This document shows, piece by piece, positions 1 to 9,738 of a stretch of DNA of 64,000 bases. The notes under the pieces are model-generated. The model ran no database searches and was not told the DNA's origin. It worked only from the letters and a program-made list of their open reading frames with translations. Numbering within the stretch: position 1 is the first letter of the stretch; every line of letters begins with the position of its first letter. The position numbers and the translations under genes were made by a program. Source of the DNA: an uncultured Pelagibacteraceae bacterium (lineage in GTDB: Bacteria; Pseudomonadota; Alphaproteobacteria; Pelagibacterales; Pelagibacteraceae); contig CACDQQ010000002.1 of assembly GCA_902555065.1 (NCBI GenBank), positions 62,001 through 126,000 of the forward strand, read 5' to 3'.

Positions 1-2
1 AA

Positions 3-1355
3 GAAGTTTTAGGAGAAGCATCAAAAGCGTCCTCTGTTGACGTTCAAAAAGCATTAAAATCAGCAGAGAAAGGACTCGAAACTTGGAAAAATACCACTCC
101 ATGGCAGAGGTCTTATGTAATAAGAAAAATTGCAGATTTGATGCGTGAAAGAAAAGATGTATTAGCTAAATGGCTTACACTTGAAGTTGGAAAACCTCTT
201 AAAGAAGCAATTGGAGAAGTTGGTGGTGGAGCAGATATATTTGAATGGAATGCAGAAGAAACTAAGAGAATTTATGGTGAAACATTACAAAGTAGATTTC
301 CAGAAACAAGAGTTCATGTTTACTATCAGCCAGTAGGTGTTGTAGCAGCACTTGTGCCATGGAATTTTCCCATAGTTTTAGCATCTAGAAAAATTTCAAC
401 TGCACTGGCTGCTGGTTGTTCAGTTATTTGTAAACCAGATGTAATTACGCCTGGAGCAGTTATGGAACTTGTAAATATTTGTAAAGATGCTGGAGTACCT
501 GATGGAGTAGTCAATTTATTATCTGGAGACCCGGCTGAAATATCAAATGAATTACTTGAATCAGATATAATAAAAAAAGTTTCTATAACTGGCTCAACAC
601 GTGTTGGAAAATTAATACTTAAAAAAGCTGCAGATAAAGTTCAAAGAGTTACAATGGAATTAAGTGGTCATTCTCCATTTATAGTATTTGACGATGTTGA
701 CATGAATAAAGTTGCAGATATGGCAATAACAGCAAAATTTCGTAACAATGGTCAAGTTTGTATATCCCCAAATAGGTTTTACATTCAAGAAACAAGAAAA
801 GAAGAATTTATAAATGCTTTCGTAGATAGAGCAAAAAAATTAAAAATTGGAAATGGTATGGATGAAGGTACTGACTTAGGACCTTTAACAACAGCAAAAC
901 GTTTGGAGGAGATTGAAAAATTAGTTGAAACGACAAAGAGTGAAGGCGCAAAAGTTGTTTTAGGTGGGGGTAGACCTTCAGGATTTAATAAAGGTTATTA
1001 TTTTGAACCAACTGTATTTGATGAAGTGCAGGACAATTTTACAATTATGAAAGAAGAACCTTTTGGTCCCTTAGTGCCTGTTTTAACTTTCAAGGATTTT
1101 GACGAAGTAGTAGAGAGAGCAAATAATAATGACCTGGGACTTTGTAGCTATTTATATACAAACTCAATGGACAAAGCTAATAGAGCATCAGAGATGATGG
1201 AAACCGGTTGTGTAGCAGTAAATACAGCTGCAGTTGCAGTTGCTGAAGCTCCATTCGGTGGAATAAAACAAACCGGTTACGGTCGTGAAGGTGGATCTAT
1301 GGCTATAAAAGATTACCTGAATATAAAGTATACCCATATGGGTCTAAAAACCTGA
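3..1355 (+). CDS. NAD(P)-dependent aldehyde dehydrogenase, succinate-semialdehyde dehydrogenase-like; 5' truncated by window edge
   Basis: Frame is open from base 3 upstream of the track ATG at 138. Motifs VPWNFP, SITGSTRVGK, MELSGHSPF, NNGQVCISPNRF (catalytic Cys) and KEEPFGPL. Confidence 0.93.
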   Translation, partial: EVLGEASKASSVDVQKALKSAEKGLETWKNTTPWQRSYVIRKIADLMRERKDVLAKWLTLEVGKPLKEAIGEVGGGADIFEWNAEETKRIYGETLQSRFPETRVHVYYQPVGVVAALVPWNFPIVLASRKISTALAAGCSVICKPDVITPGAVMELVNICKDAGVPDGVVNLLSGDPAEISNELLESDIIKKVSITGSTRVGKLILKKAADKVQRVTMELSGHSPFIVFDDVDMNKVADMAITAKFRNNGQVCISPNRFYIQETRKEEFINAFVDRAKKLKIGNGMDEGTDLGPLTTAKRLEEIEKLVETTKSEGAKVVLGGGRPSGFNKGYYFEPTVFDEVQDNFTIMKEEPFGPLVPVLTFKDFDEVVERANNNDLGLCSYLYTNSMDKANRASEMMETGCVAVNTAAVAVAEAPFGGIKQTGYGREGGSMAIKDYLNIKYTHMGLKT

Positions 1356-1359
1356 GTTA

Positions 1360-2151
1360 ATGAGAAAAAATAAAGCCAAAGAAATAATTAAAAATGGCAA
1401 AGCTGTAATCAATGGTTGGTTACAAATTCCAAGTACTGTTTCAGCAGAAACAATGGCTCAACAAGGATGGGACTCATTAACAATTGATATGCAACACGGG
1501 CTCGTTGATTACACAAATGCAATGCCAATGATGCAAGTGATTTCAGCGACAGAAGTCGTACCTTTGGCAAGAGTTAATTGGAATGAACCTGGTCAAATTA
1601 TGAAAATTTTAGATGCTGGATGTTATGGAATCATTTGCCCAATGGTTAGTAATCGGAAAGAAGCAGAAAGATTTGTTCAAGCATGTAAATATCCACCACA
1701 TGGATATAGAAGTTTTGGTCCAATGAGAGGGTTAATATATGGAGGGCCCGATTATGGAGATCATGCAAACGATGAAATATTAAAAATGGCTATGATTGAA
1801 ACTAAAGAAGCTTTAGAAAATCTTGATGAAATTATGAGTACCCCAGGCCTTGATGGTATCTACATAGGGCCTGCTGATTTAAGTTTGGCTATAGGAGAAA
1901 AGCCTGGTTTTGACAAAGGTGAGGATACTAAAGCTTATTCAGAAATACTTAGAATATTAGAGCATGCAAAAAAAAACAATATATTTGCTGGAATTCATAA
2001 CGGAAGTACTGACTATGCAAAAAAAATGATTGAAAAAGGTTTTCAATTTGTAACAGTTGGAGCAGACTCCAGATTTATAAGTGCAGGTGCGAAAAATACA
2101 GTTGAAAATTTAAAAGGCACAGTGAAATCAGAATTATCTAAAGCCTATTAA
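1360..2151 (+). CDS. HpcH/HpaI family aldolase (2-oxo-acid aldolase)
   Basis: Motifs SLTIDMQHGLVDY, ICPMVSN and GIYIGPADLSLAIG are typical of HpcH/HpaI class II aldolases. Confidence 0.9.
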   Translation: MRKNKAKEIIKNGKAVINGWLQIPSTVSAETMAQQGWDSLTIDMQHGLVDYTNAMPMMQVISATEVVPLARVNWNEPGQIMKILDAGCYGIICPMVSNRKEAERFVQACKYPPHGYRSFGPMRGLIYGGPDYGDHANDEILKMAMIETKEALENLDEIMSTPGLDGIYIGPADLSLAIGEKPGFDKGEDTKAYSEILRILEHAKKNNIFAGIHNGSTDYAKKMIEKGFQFVTVGADSRFISAGAKNTVENLKGTVKSELSKAY

Positions 2152-2175
2152 TAAATAAAGTATATACTTTTACGT

Positions 2176-3135
2176 ATGAAAAAAATCTTAATAATAGGAT
2201 CAATACATAATCATGGTATTGATTTACTAAAAGGAAATAAAAATTTTGAATTTCAAGTTGTAGACAATACAGATACAGAATTTTTGAAAGATAAAATAAA
2301 AGACTGTGATGGAATAAGTATTAGAACATCTAAATTATCAAAAGAAATTATAGACTCAGCTAAGAATTTAAAAGTGATATCTAGACATGGTGTAGGCTAT
2401 GACAATATAGATCTTAAAGCAACCAAGCAAAACAATATCACATTAGCAATAACAGCTACAGCGAATGCTCAAGCTGTAGCAGAACATGTTTTATTCATGC
2501 TATTCAGCATTGCAAAAAGAAATAATATGTACAACGAGACTGTAAAAACTGGAAAGTTCAGTGATAGAACTAAGCTTCCTAAAACAATTGAGTTATGGAA
2601 TAAAAGCATCTTAATTGCAGGTTTTGGTCGTATTGGAAAATGCTTACTTAAAAAATGTAAGGGTTTAGAAATGAACATTTTTGTTTATGATCCTTTTGTC
2701 AGCGAAGAGGAAATTAAAAAAGTTGGTGGTACTAAAATTAATGATTTAAATGAGAGTTTAAATAAAATGGATGCAATTTCAATTCATATGCCTCTAAACG
2801 AAAACACAAAACATTTAATCAATTATGAAATGATAAAAAAAATGAAAAAAAATTGTATTTTAATTAATGCTGCAAGAGGTGGTATTATTAACGAGGAAGA
2901 TCTTAATAAGGCATTAAACGAAGATTTAATTTTTGGTGCAGGGCTTGATGTTTTTGAAAAGGAGCCTCCATCTTTAGATAATCCATTGCTAAAAAATGAA
3001 AAAGCATTTTTAAGCCCTCATTCAGCAGTATTTACTGAAGAATGTTTGTCTAGAATGGGTATTGAAACAGTCCAAAATATTATTGATTTTTTTGACAATA
3101 AATTGGAAAAGTCAAAAATAGTAAAAATCTCATGA
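2176..3135 (+). CDS. D-isomer-specific 2-hydroxyacid dehydrogenase (phosphoglycerate dehydrogenase-like)
   Basis: GFGRIGK nucleotide-binding motif, INAARGGIINEEDL, LSPHSAVFTEE catalytic His. Confidence 0.9.
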   Translation: MKKILIIGSIHNHGIDLLKGNKNFEFQVVDNTDTEFLKDKIKDCDGISIRTSKLSKEIIDSAKNLKVISRHGVGYDNIDLKATKQNNITLAITATANAQAVAEHVLFMLFSIAKRNNMYNETVKTGKFSDRTKLPKTIELWNKSILIAGFGRIGKCLLKKCKGLEMNIFVYDPFVSEEEIKKVGGTKINDLNESLNKMDAISIHMPLNENTKHLINYEMIKKMKKNCILINAARGGIINEEDLNKALNEDLIFGAGLDVFEKEPPSLDNPLLKNEKAFLSPHSAVFTEECLSRMGIETVQNIIDFFDNKLEKSKIVKIS

Positions 3136-3632
3136 GCTTAAAATTAAAAAATTTTGGATTATTAGAATTTCTTATCATTATATCGGCTGTTTATGTTGTA
3201 GGAATGTTGATATGGACAGCGAGTACAAGACCTGAAGTTGAAGCTCGTGCAAATTTAGTAAAAGAAAATCATAAAAAAGTTGTCGATTTTATTAATGGCG
3301 AAATTAATAATTGCGGAAATAATGATGAGGGGAAAATAACTGTTTGGGGTGATCCATGTAATGCTGAATGGATAGCTGAAAAGGTTGTTAATCATATAAA
3401 TGATAATCTAAAGATTGAAAATCCATTTTCAGATGACAATAAAGTTAAAACAGATCCTGACCCGAGAATAAAAGCAGAGGGAAAAGCTGGTCAGTCAGTA
3501 GAAATGGGTGTTATTTTTATAATGTCATCAAATTTTTTAGCAGAACCAGGATCGGAATGGATAGTTGGTACTTGTTTTAAATCTCCATGTGTGGCTGCTG
3601 GTAATAATGAATTAACTTCTTTATATAGATAG
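3132..3632 (+). CDS. Uncharacterised membrane-anchored protein with N-terminal hydrophobic helix and four Cys
   Basis: Intact 166-aa ORF overlapping the upstream gene by 4 bp. Hydrophobic LLEFLIIISAVYVVGMLIW near the N-terminus; paired Cys in NNCGNNDEGKITVWGDPC and GTCFKSPC. Confidence 0.75.
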   Translation: MSLKLKNFGLLEFLIIISAVYVVGMLIWTASTRPEVEARANLVKENHKKVVDFINGEINNCGNNDEGKITVWGDPCNAEWIAEKVVNHINDNLKIENPFSDDNKVKTDPDPRIKAEGKAGQSVEMGVIFIMSSNFLAEPGSEWIVGTCFKSPCVAAGNNELTSLYR

Positions 3633-4535
3633 CTAATTATTTTCAATTTCTAAATTTACACTTTTTAAAGTTTCAATTAGATATTTGTATCCAATTTTAG
3701 CATATTCAAAAGGATTTGCTTTTGCTGGATCTTGCTCCGCTTCTACAACTAACCATCCAGAATAATTTTGTTCTTTTAACAATTCAAAAAAAGGCTTGTA
3801 ATCAATACAACCATCTCCTGGAACAGTGAAGGCTCCTTCCAAAAAAGCCTGTCTGAAACTATAATCGTGATTTAACGAATTATCTAAAACATTTTTTCTC
3901 ATATCTTTGCAATGTATATGAATTATTCTTTCTTTAAATTCTTTATAAATTTTCAAACTATCTCCTTTTGCAAATAACATGTGTCCAGTATCTAAAGTTA
4001 GTTTGACACTACCATCTGTGTTTTCTAATAATCTTCTTGTATCTTCTTCACTTTCAATGCAAGTTCCCATATGATGATGGTAAGCAAGAGGCATGTCCTG
4101 ATCCTCTAGATATTTTCCCATTTCTGAAATTTTTTTATAATATTTTTTAGTCTCGTCTAAATCCATTCTAGGTCTTTTAGACAAATTTATATTTGGATCA
4201 CCTTGAATAGAACCATAAACTTCGGCAAAAACCATGCAGGGTGCTTTACAATCTTGAAATAGTTTCAATTGGTTTTGAATTTTTAATTTTTCCTCCTCAA
4301 AAGTATTTTTTCTTAAATTTGCTCCATACCAACCTGAGCATAATTTTAAATTATATTTATTTAATATAGGAATTAATTCTTTTGATGTTTTTGGAAATTT
4401 TCCACCAGACTCTATTCCTTTAAATCCTGCTTCACTAGCTTCGGAAAGACATTGTTCAAGCGGAGTATCACCACCAAGCTCAGGCATGTCATCATTGCTC
4501 CAAGCTATTGGGGCTATACCTAATTTTACTGACAT
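3633..4535 (-). CDS. iolE: Sugar phosphate isomerase/epimerase family, myo-inosose-2 dehydratase (IolE)-like
   Basis: LGIAPIAWSNDDMPELGGDTPLEQCL, AYHHHMGTCIES, LTLDTGHMLFAKGD and HIHCKDMR resemble IolE. Confidence 0.8.
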   Translation of the reverse strand: MSVKLGIAPIAWSNDDMPELGGDTPLEQCLSEASEAGFKGIESGGKFPKTSKELIPILNKYNLKLCSGWYGANLRKNTFEEEKLKIQNQLKLFQDCKAPCMVFAEVYGSIQGDPNINLSKRPRMDLDETKKYYKKISEMGKYLEDQDMPLAYHHHMGTCIESEEDTRRLLENTDGSVKLTLDTGHMLFAKGDSLKIYKEFKERIIHIHCKDMRKNVLDNSLNHDYSFRQAFLEGAFTVPGDGCIDYKPFFELLKEQNYSGWLVVEAEQDPAKANPFEYAKIGYKYLIETLKSVNLEIENN

Positions 4536-4561
4536 AAATAATAGTTTTGTTATGATATTAG

Positions 4562-5707
4562 ATGCTTCAAAAAATTAAACCTAAAAAATTTAAACTTGGA
4601 ATTGTTGGAGGCGGACCTGGATCTTGGATCGGGCATGTTCATAGAATTTCATCTAGATATGATGACAAATATGAAATCGTTGCAGGGGTATTTTCTAGAA
4701 GTGTTGATAAATCTAGGAAATTTGGACAAAGTATAGGTTTAGATAAATCTAGATGTTATTCAAATTACAAGGAGATGTCTGAAAAAGAAGCGAAAAGAAA
4801 AGATGGTATTAATGTTGTAGCAATAATGACTCCACCATCAAGTCATCAAATTATTGCGGAGAATTTTATAAAAAAAAACATACATGTAATTTCAGACAAA
4901 CCATTTGCTGGAAATCTTGAGCAGGGAAAAAAACTATATAAAGCGATAAAAAATAACAAAAAAATTAAATATGCACTGACTCACAACTATTCATCTTATC
5001 CAATGGTTAGAGAAGCAAAAAATTTAGTTGAAAAAGGAAAAATTGGAAAAGTTGAATATATCAACGTTGAATATATTCAGGATTGGACAGATGGTAATAA
5101 AATTTCAAAAACAAATTCAAAAAAGGTTTTTAAATGGAAAGTTGATAAAAAAATTGTTGGTGTATCAGCAGTTCTCAATGAAATAGGATCACACGCATAT
5201 CATCTAGCAATTTATATTACAGGCCTTAAAGGAGAAAAACTGATAGCTGATGTAAGCAAATATTCGAAGGATGTTAAAATGGATAATAACGCACAAGTTT
5301 TTGTTAATTTTAACAATGGTGCTAAAGGAATTGTATGGACATGTGTAACAGCTAAAGGAGGCGTATATGGTTTAAGAATTAGAGTATATGGTTCTAAAGG
5401 AAGTTTAGAATGGGTTCAAAATGATCCAAATTATTTAAAATTTAATCCAAGCAAAGGAGCAGTAAAGTTTTTAGAAAGAGGATATACAAAAGCAAATTTT
5501 TCAAAAAAATTTTCTAGAGTAAAATTTGGTCACCCTGAAGGATATTTAGATGCTTTTGCAAATATATATAAGGAATTTGCTGAATATTTAAAAACGAATA
5601 CAAAAAAAAGATTTTATTTTCCTAACGAAGAAGAGGGTTTGGAGACTGCTAAATTCATTGATGCATGTAAGAAATCATCATTAAAAAAACAATGGGTAAA
5701 AATTTAA
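4562..5707 (+). CDS. Gfo/Idh/MocA family oxidoreductase
   Basis: N-terminal GIVGGGPGSWIGHVHR Rossmann motif, VISDKPFAG, and the Gfo/Idh C-terminal pattern. Confidence 0.88.
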   Translation: MLQKIKPKKFKLGIVGGGPGSWIGHVHRISSRYDDKYEIVAGVFSRSVDKSRKFGQSIGLDKSRCYSNYKEMSEKEAKRKDGINVVAIMTPPSSHQIIAENFIKKNIHVISDKPFAGNLEQGKKLYKAIKNNKKIKYALTHNYSSYPMVREAKNLVEKGKIGKVEYINVEYIQDWTDGNKISKTNSKKVFKWKVDKKIVGVSAVLNEIGSHAYHLAIYITGLKGEKLIADVSKYSKDVKMDNNAQVFVNFNNGAKGIVWTCVTAKGGVYGLRIRVYGSKGSLEWVQNDPNYLKFNPSKGAVKFLERGYTKANFSKKFSRVKFGHPEGYLDAFANIYKEFAEYLKTNTKKRFYFPNEEEGLETAKFIDACKKSSLKKQWVKI

Positions 5708-6705
5708 TTAACGTAGCATTATTCGGTTTGGGAAGAATAGGACTAATGCATGCAGATAATTTAATAAATAATAAAAATTTTAATCTTAAATATATTTTCG
5801 ATGTTAATAGAAAACTTGCAAAAAAAGTTTCAAAAAATCTAAATTGTCAAAATATTGAAAGTCCTCAAATAGCATATAAAGATAAAAAAATTGATTGTAT
5901 TTTTATCTCTTCCACAACATCAACTCATCTTAAATTTATATATGAAAGTATAAAAAGTAATAAAACAGTATTTTGTGAAAAACCTTTAGATTTAAATTTA
6001 AAAAAAATTCAAAATTACGAAAAAAAAATAAATAAATTTAATCATAAAATTCAAATTGGATTTAACAGAAGATATGATCCAGGTCATAGCTCTCTAAAAA
6101 ATAATTTAATAAAAGGCAAGATAGGAAAGCTAGAGAAAATTATTATTACTAGCAGAGATCCGGCTGCTCCATCTATAAAATATTTAAAAGCCTCAGGTGG
6201 TATTTTTAAAGATATGATGATCCATGATTTCGATCTAGCAAGGTATTATGCGGGTAAAGATGAATTTGTTTCTATATTTGCTACAGGGAGCAATATTTCT
6301 AATAAATACTTCAATAAACTTAAAGATTTCGAGCTTGCTACGGCAATTTTGAAAACAAAAAATGGTGTTCAATGTATTATTAGTAATTCTAGACATTGTA
6401 GTTTTGGATACGATCAAAGAGTAGAACTTTTTGGAAGCAAAGGAATGATTATTTCTGATAATATCAAAGAAAATGAGATTAGTTTGTATTCTAATAAAAG
6501 TACGAATGCACGATCAAGCTTTAAACATTTTTTTATAGAAAGATACGACCAGGCATACAAAGAACAGTTAAATGATCTTGCTAAATTATTCAGATCAAAT
6601 TTAAGACCTAAAAGTGGGTTTATTGATGGAAAGATTTCAATACAAATTGCTGAGAGTGCTATCCGGTCATTAAAATCAAAAAAGTTTGAAAAAATAAAAT
6701 ATTAA
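5692..6705 (+). CDS. iolG: Inositol 2-dehydrogenase-like Gfo/Idh/MocA oxidoreductase
   Basis: GLGRIGLMHADNL, FCEKPLDL, IGFNRRYDPG, SRDPAAPSIKYLKASGGIFKDMMIHDFDLARY match IolG-type enzymes. Confidence 0.8.
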   Translation: MGKNLINVALFGLGRIGLMHADNLINNKNFNLKYIFDVNRKLAKKVSKNLNCQNIESPQIAYKDKKIDCIFISSTTSTHLKFIYESIKSNKTVFCEKPLDLNLKKIQNYEKKINKFNHKIQIGFNRRYDPGHSSLKNNLIKGKIGKLEKIIITSRDPAAPSIKYLKASGGIFKDMMIHDFDLARYYAGKDEFVSIFATGSNISNKYFNKLKDFELATAILKTKNGVQCIISNSRHCSFGYDQRVELFGSKGMIISDNIKENEISLYSNKSTNARSSFKHFFIERYDQAYKEQLNDLAKLFRSNLRPKSGFIDGKISIQIAESAIRSLKSKKFEKIKY

Positions 6706-6810
6706 AAATCAACTTTAGGTTGAATACAACCTGCTTCTTTACAATCTAAATAAATTTATGTTAGCTTTAATGTTTAAAAGTTAACTTTTATTTAAGAGAG
6801 GAAATTAAAA

Positions 6811-7734
6811 ATGAAAACAATAAAGAACTTTATATTAGCTGTTGCTGCATGGGCAATGATGTCTGTATCAGCATTAGCAACTGATATAATTGTTGTTTCA
6901 CATGGACAAGCTAATGACCCTTTTTGGTCGGTAGCTAAAAATGGAGTTGATGCTGCTTGTAAAGATATGGGAGTATCTTGCAAATACACTGCGCCTGGAA
7001 CTTTTGACATGGTTGAAATGGCAAAACTAATTGATAATGCTGTATCACAAAAACCAAAAGGTATTGTAATTACTTTACCTGATGCAGCTGCATTAGGAAA
7101 ATCTGTTAAAGCAGCAATAGCTGCCGGTATACCAGTGGTCTCTATGAACTCTGGTTCGGATGACTATGCATCATTAGGAATTAGTGCACACGTAGGTCAA
7201 ACTGAATTTGAAGCTGGCGTTGGTGGTGGACAAAAAATGAAGGCTGCTGGAGGAAAAAAAGCTTTATGCGTTAACCACGAAGTTGGAAACGTAGCGCTTG
7301 ATAGAAGATGTGCAGGTTTCAAAAAAGGTTTTGGTGGATCTGTTGATATTCTTGGAACATCAAATGACCCAACTGAAATTCAAAAGGCTGTTGCTGCAAA
7401 ATTAGGTGGTGGATATGACACTATTCTAACTTTAGGAGCTGGTTTATCTGGTGAAGCAGCACTAAAAGCTTTAGAAGCTGCTGGTAAAGTTGGAAATGTT
7501 AAATTAGGAACATTTGATATGTCACCTAATATGTTGAAAGCTGCTGCTGCAGGTAAAGTAGAGTTTTTAATAGACCAACAACAATATCTACAAGGTTATT
7601 TGCCTATAGCTATTTTTGCTCAATACATGAGATGGGGAACAATGCCCGCAGGTGTAGTTATGACTGGACCTGGATTTGTTACTCCTGATAATGCTGCTAA
7701 AGTAATTAAATGGGCAGCTCAAGGTTATAGATAA
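6811..7734 (+). CDS. Sugar/inositol ABC transporter, periplasmic substrate-binding protein (Peripla_BP_4 type)
   Basis: Signal peptide; DIIVVSHGQANDPFWSVAKNGVDAA, followed by the ribose-binding-protein-like fold pattern. Confidence 0.92.
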   Translation: MKTIKNFILAVAAWAMMSVSALATDIIVVSHGQANDPFWSVAKNGVDAACKDMGVSCKYTAPGTFDMVEMAKLIDNAVSQKPKGIVITLPDAAALGKSVKAAIAAGIPVVSMNSGSDDYASLGISAHVGQTEFEAGVGGGQKMKAAGGKKALCVNHEVGNVALDRRCAGFKKGFGGSVDILGTSNDPTEIQKAVAAKLGGGYDTILTLGAGLSGEAALKALEAAGKVGNVKLGTFDMSPNMLKAAAAGKVEFLIDQQQYLQGYLPIAIFAQYMRWGTMPAGVVMTGPGFVTPDNAAKVIKWAAQGYR

Positions 7735-7745
7735 AATCTATATTT

Positions 7746-7780
7746 AAGGCCTGACTAAATTTTTTGGTCAGGCCTTTTTT
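7746..7780 (+). terminator. Rho-independent terminator-like stem-loop between the substrate-binding protein and permease genes
   Basis: AAGGCCTGAC (7746-7755), 11-nt loop, GTCAGGCCTT (7767-7776), then a T run. Confidence 0.85.
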
Positions 7781-7790
7781 CAAAATTTAA

Positions 7791-8918
7791 ATGTCATTAA
7801 AATCAAAAAGTATTTCATCGAAAAGTAATCTTAATGAAGACGAACGTCTAAAAAAAATATCACCACTAAGAGTTTTATTGAATAGGCCTGAGCTGGGTGC
7901 ATTAGGTGGCTCAATACTTGTATTTATATTTTTTGGAATTGTAGCTGGCGATACTGGCATGTTTAGCGCCTATGGAATGCTTAATTTCCTCGATGTTTCA
8001 GCTAATTTGGGAATTATAGCAATAGCAGCAGCAATGTTAATGATTGGCGGTGAATTTGATTTGTCAATTGGATCAATGATTGGCTTTGCTGGAATTTGTA
8101 TAGCAATTCCTGCAATTTATTGGGGTTGGCCATTATGGATGAGTATAGTTTTTGCTTTCGCTATGGCAGTATTGGTTGGATACTTTAATGGCATAATGGT
8201 TGTCAAAACCGGTTTGCCGTCTTTTATTGTAACACTTGCAATGCTTTTTATTTTAAGAGGTTTGACATTAGCAATAACAAGATTGATTACTGGTAGAACT
8301 CAAGTTCCAGGACTAAGAGTGTTAATTGAAGATGATCCATTAGCATGGCTATTTGCTACAGATACTTTTAAATGGCTTTTTACTTGGTTGGGATCATTAA
8401 AATTGATTGAACTAAGAACTGATGGAACTCCTCTTGCAACTGGAATACCTCCATCAGTTATTTGGTTTATTGCATTAACATTGTTTGCAACATGGATATT
8501 GATGAAAACAAGATACGGTAATTGGATCTTTGCATCTGGAGGCGATAAGGTTGGAGCAACAAATGTGGGTGTGCCTGTTGGAAGGGTAAAAATAAGTCTA
8601 TTTATCGGTACGGCAGTCGCTTCTACTATTTTTGCTTGTATTCAGGTATTAGATGCGGGTTCAGCAGATACTATGAGAGGTACTTTAAAAGAACTAGAAG
8701 CTATTGCGGCTGCTGTTGTTGGTGGTTGTCTCTTAACAGGTGGATATGGATCTGCAATAGGTGCAGCTTTTGGTGCAATTATATTTGGGACTGTATCTAT
8801 GGGAATATTTTATACAGATGTTGACACTGATTGGTTTAAAGTTTTCTTAGGAGCAATGATGTTGATAGCTGTAGTGTTTAATAACTATATCAGAAAGAAA
8901 GTGACTGAGAGTAAATAA
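7791..8918 (+). CDS. Sugar ABC transporter permease (RbsC/BPD_transp_2 family)
   Basis: Multi-spanning protein; [21 protein letters not shown] and [24 protein letters not shown] are typical of CUT2 permeases. Confidence 0.92.
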   Translation: MSLKSKSISSKSNLNEDERLKKISPLRVLLNRPELGALGGSILVFIFFGIVAGDTGMFSAYGMLNFLDVSANLGIIAIAAAMLMIGGEFDLSIGSMIGFAGICIAIPAIYWGWPLWMSIVFAFAMAVLVGYFNGIMVVKTGLPSFIVTLAMLFILRGLTLAITRLITGRTQVPGLRVLIEDDPLAWLFATDTFKWLFTWLGSLKLIELRTDGTPLATGIPPSVIWFIALTLFATWILMKTRYGNWIFASGGDKVGATNVGVPVGRVKISLFIGTAVASTIFACIQVLDAGSADTMRGTLKELEAIAAAVVGGCLLTGGYGSAIGAAFGAIIFGTVSMGIFYTDVDTDWFKVFLGAMMLIAVVFNNYIRKKVTESK

Positions 8919-9715
8919 TGTCTGACTATCTCGTTCAATTTAATAATATTAGTAAGTTTTTTGGAAAGGTAATAGCGCTCAAAGATGTCACTATGAGATT
9001 AAAAAAAGGTGAGATCATGTGTTTGCTTGGAGATAATGGAGCAGGAAAGTCGACTTTAATTAAAACTTTAGCAGGTGTTCATAAGCCTGATGAAGGAGAA
9101 ATTATATTTGAAGATAATAAAATTGTTTTTGACTCACCTAAAGATGCTTTAGATATTGGTATAGGAACAGTTTATCAAGATCTAGCATTAGTTCCTTTAA
9201 TGAGTGTTACTAGAAATTTTTTTATGGGAAGAGAGCCTCAAAAAGGTATTCCTTTCCTTAAAACTTTTGATGTGGAGAAAGCAAATAAGATAGCAGCAGA
9301 TAGAATGGGACAGATAGGAATCGATGTTAGAGACCCATCTCAGGCAGTTGGAACTATGTCCGGTGGTGAAAGACAATGCCTAGCAATATCACGAGCTATA
9401 TATTTTGGAGCAAAAGTTTTAGTTTTAGATGAACCAACTTCTGCTTTAGGAGTTCATCAAGCATCAATGGTATTAAAATATATTGTAAAGGCCGCGTCTG
9501 AGGGATTGGCTGTAATTTTAATTACTCATAATGTACATCATGCTTACCCTGTTGGTAATAGTTTCACTGTACTTAACCGAGGAAAAAGCATGGGAACATT
9601 CCAAAAAAAAGATATTTCTAGAGAAAAACTTCTTAGTATGATGGCTGGTGGTGAAGAATTAGACAAACTTGAAGTCGAACTTCAAGAAATGGATAGAATT
9701 CACAACAAAAATTAG
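8918..9715 (+). CDS. Sugar ABC transporter ATP-binding protein, single NBD
   Basis: Walker [11 protein letters not shown], signature MSGGERQ, Walker [12 protein letters not shown]. Overlaps the permease stop by 1 nt. Confidence 0.95.
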   Translation: MSDYLVQFNNISKFFGKVIALKDVTMRLKKGEIMCLLGDNGAGKSTLIKTLAGVHKPDEGEIIFEDNKIVFDSPKDALDIGIGTVYQDLALVPLMSVTRNFFMGREPQKGIPFLKTFDVEKANKIAADRMGQIGIDVRDPSQAVGTMSGGERQCLAISRAIYFGAKVLVLDEPTSALGVHQASMVLKYIVKAASEGLAVILITHNVHHAYPVGNSFTVLNRGKSMGTFQKKDISREKLLSMMAGGEELDKLEVELQEMDRIHNKN

Positions 9716-9738
9716 ATATTACGCCATATATCTTTACC

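Noticed and set aside
8636-8824. 62-aa + strand ORF rich in Cys/Trp/Tyr
   Set aside because: Alternate-frame shadow inside the permease gene; composition is a frame artefact.
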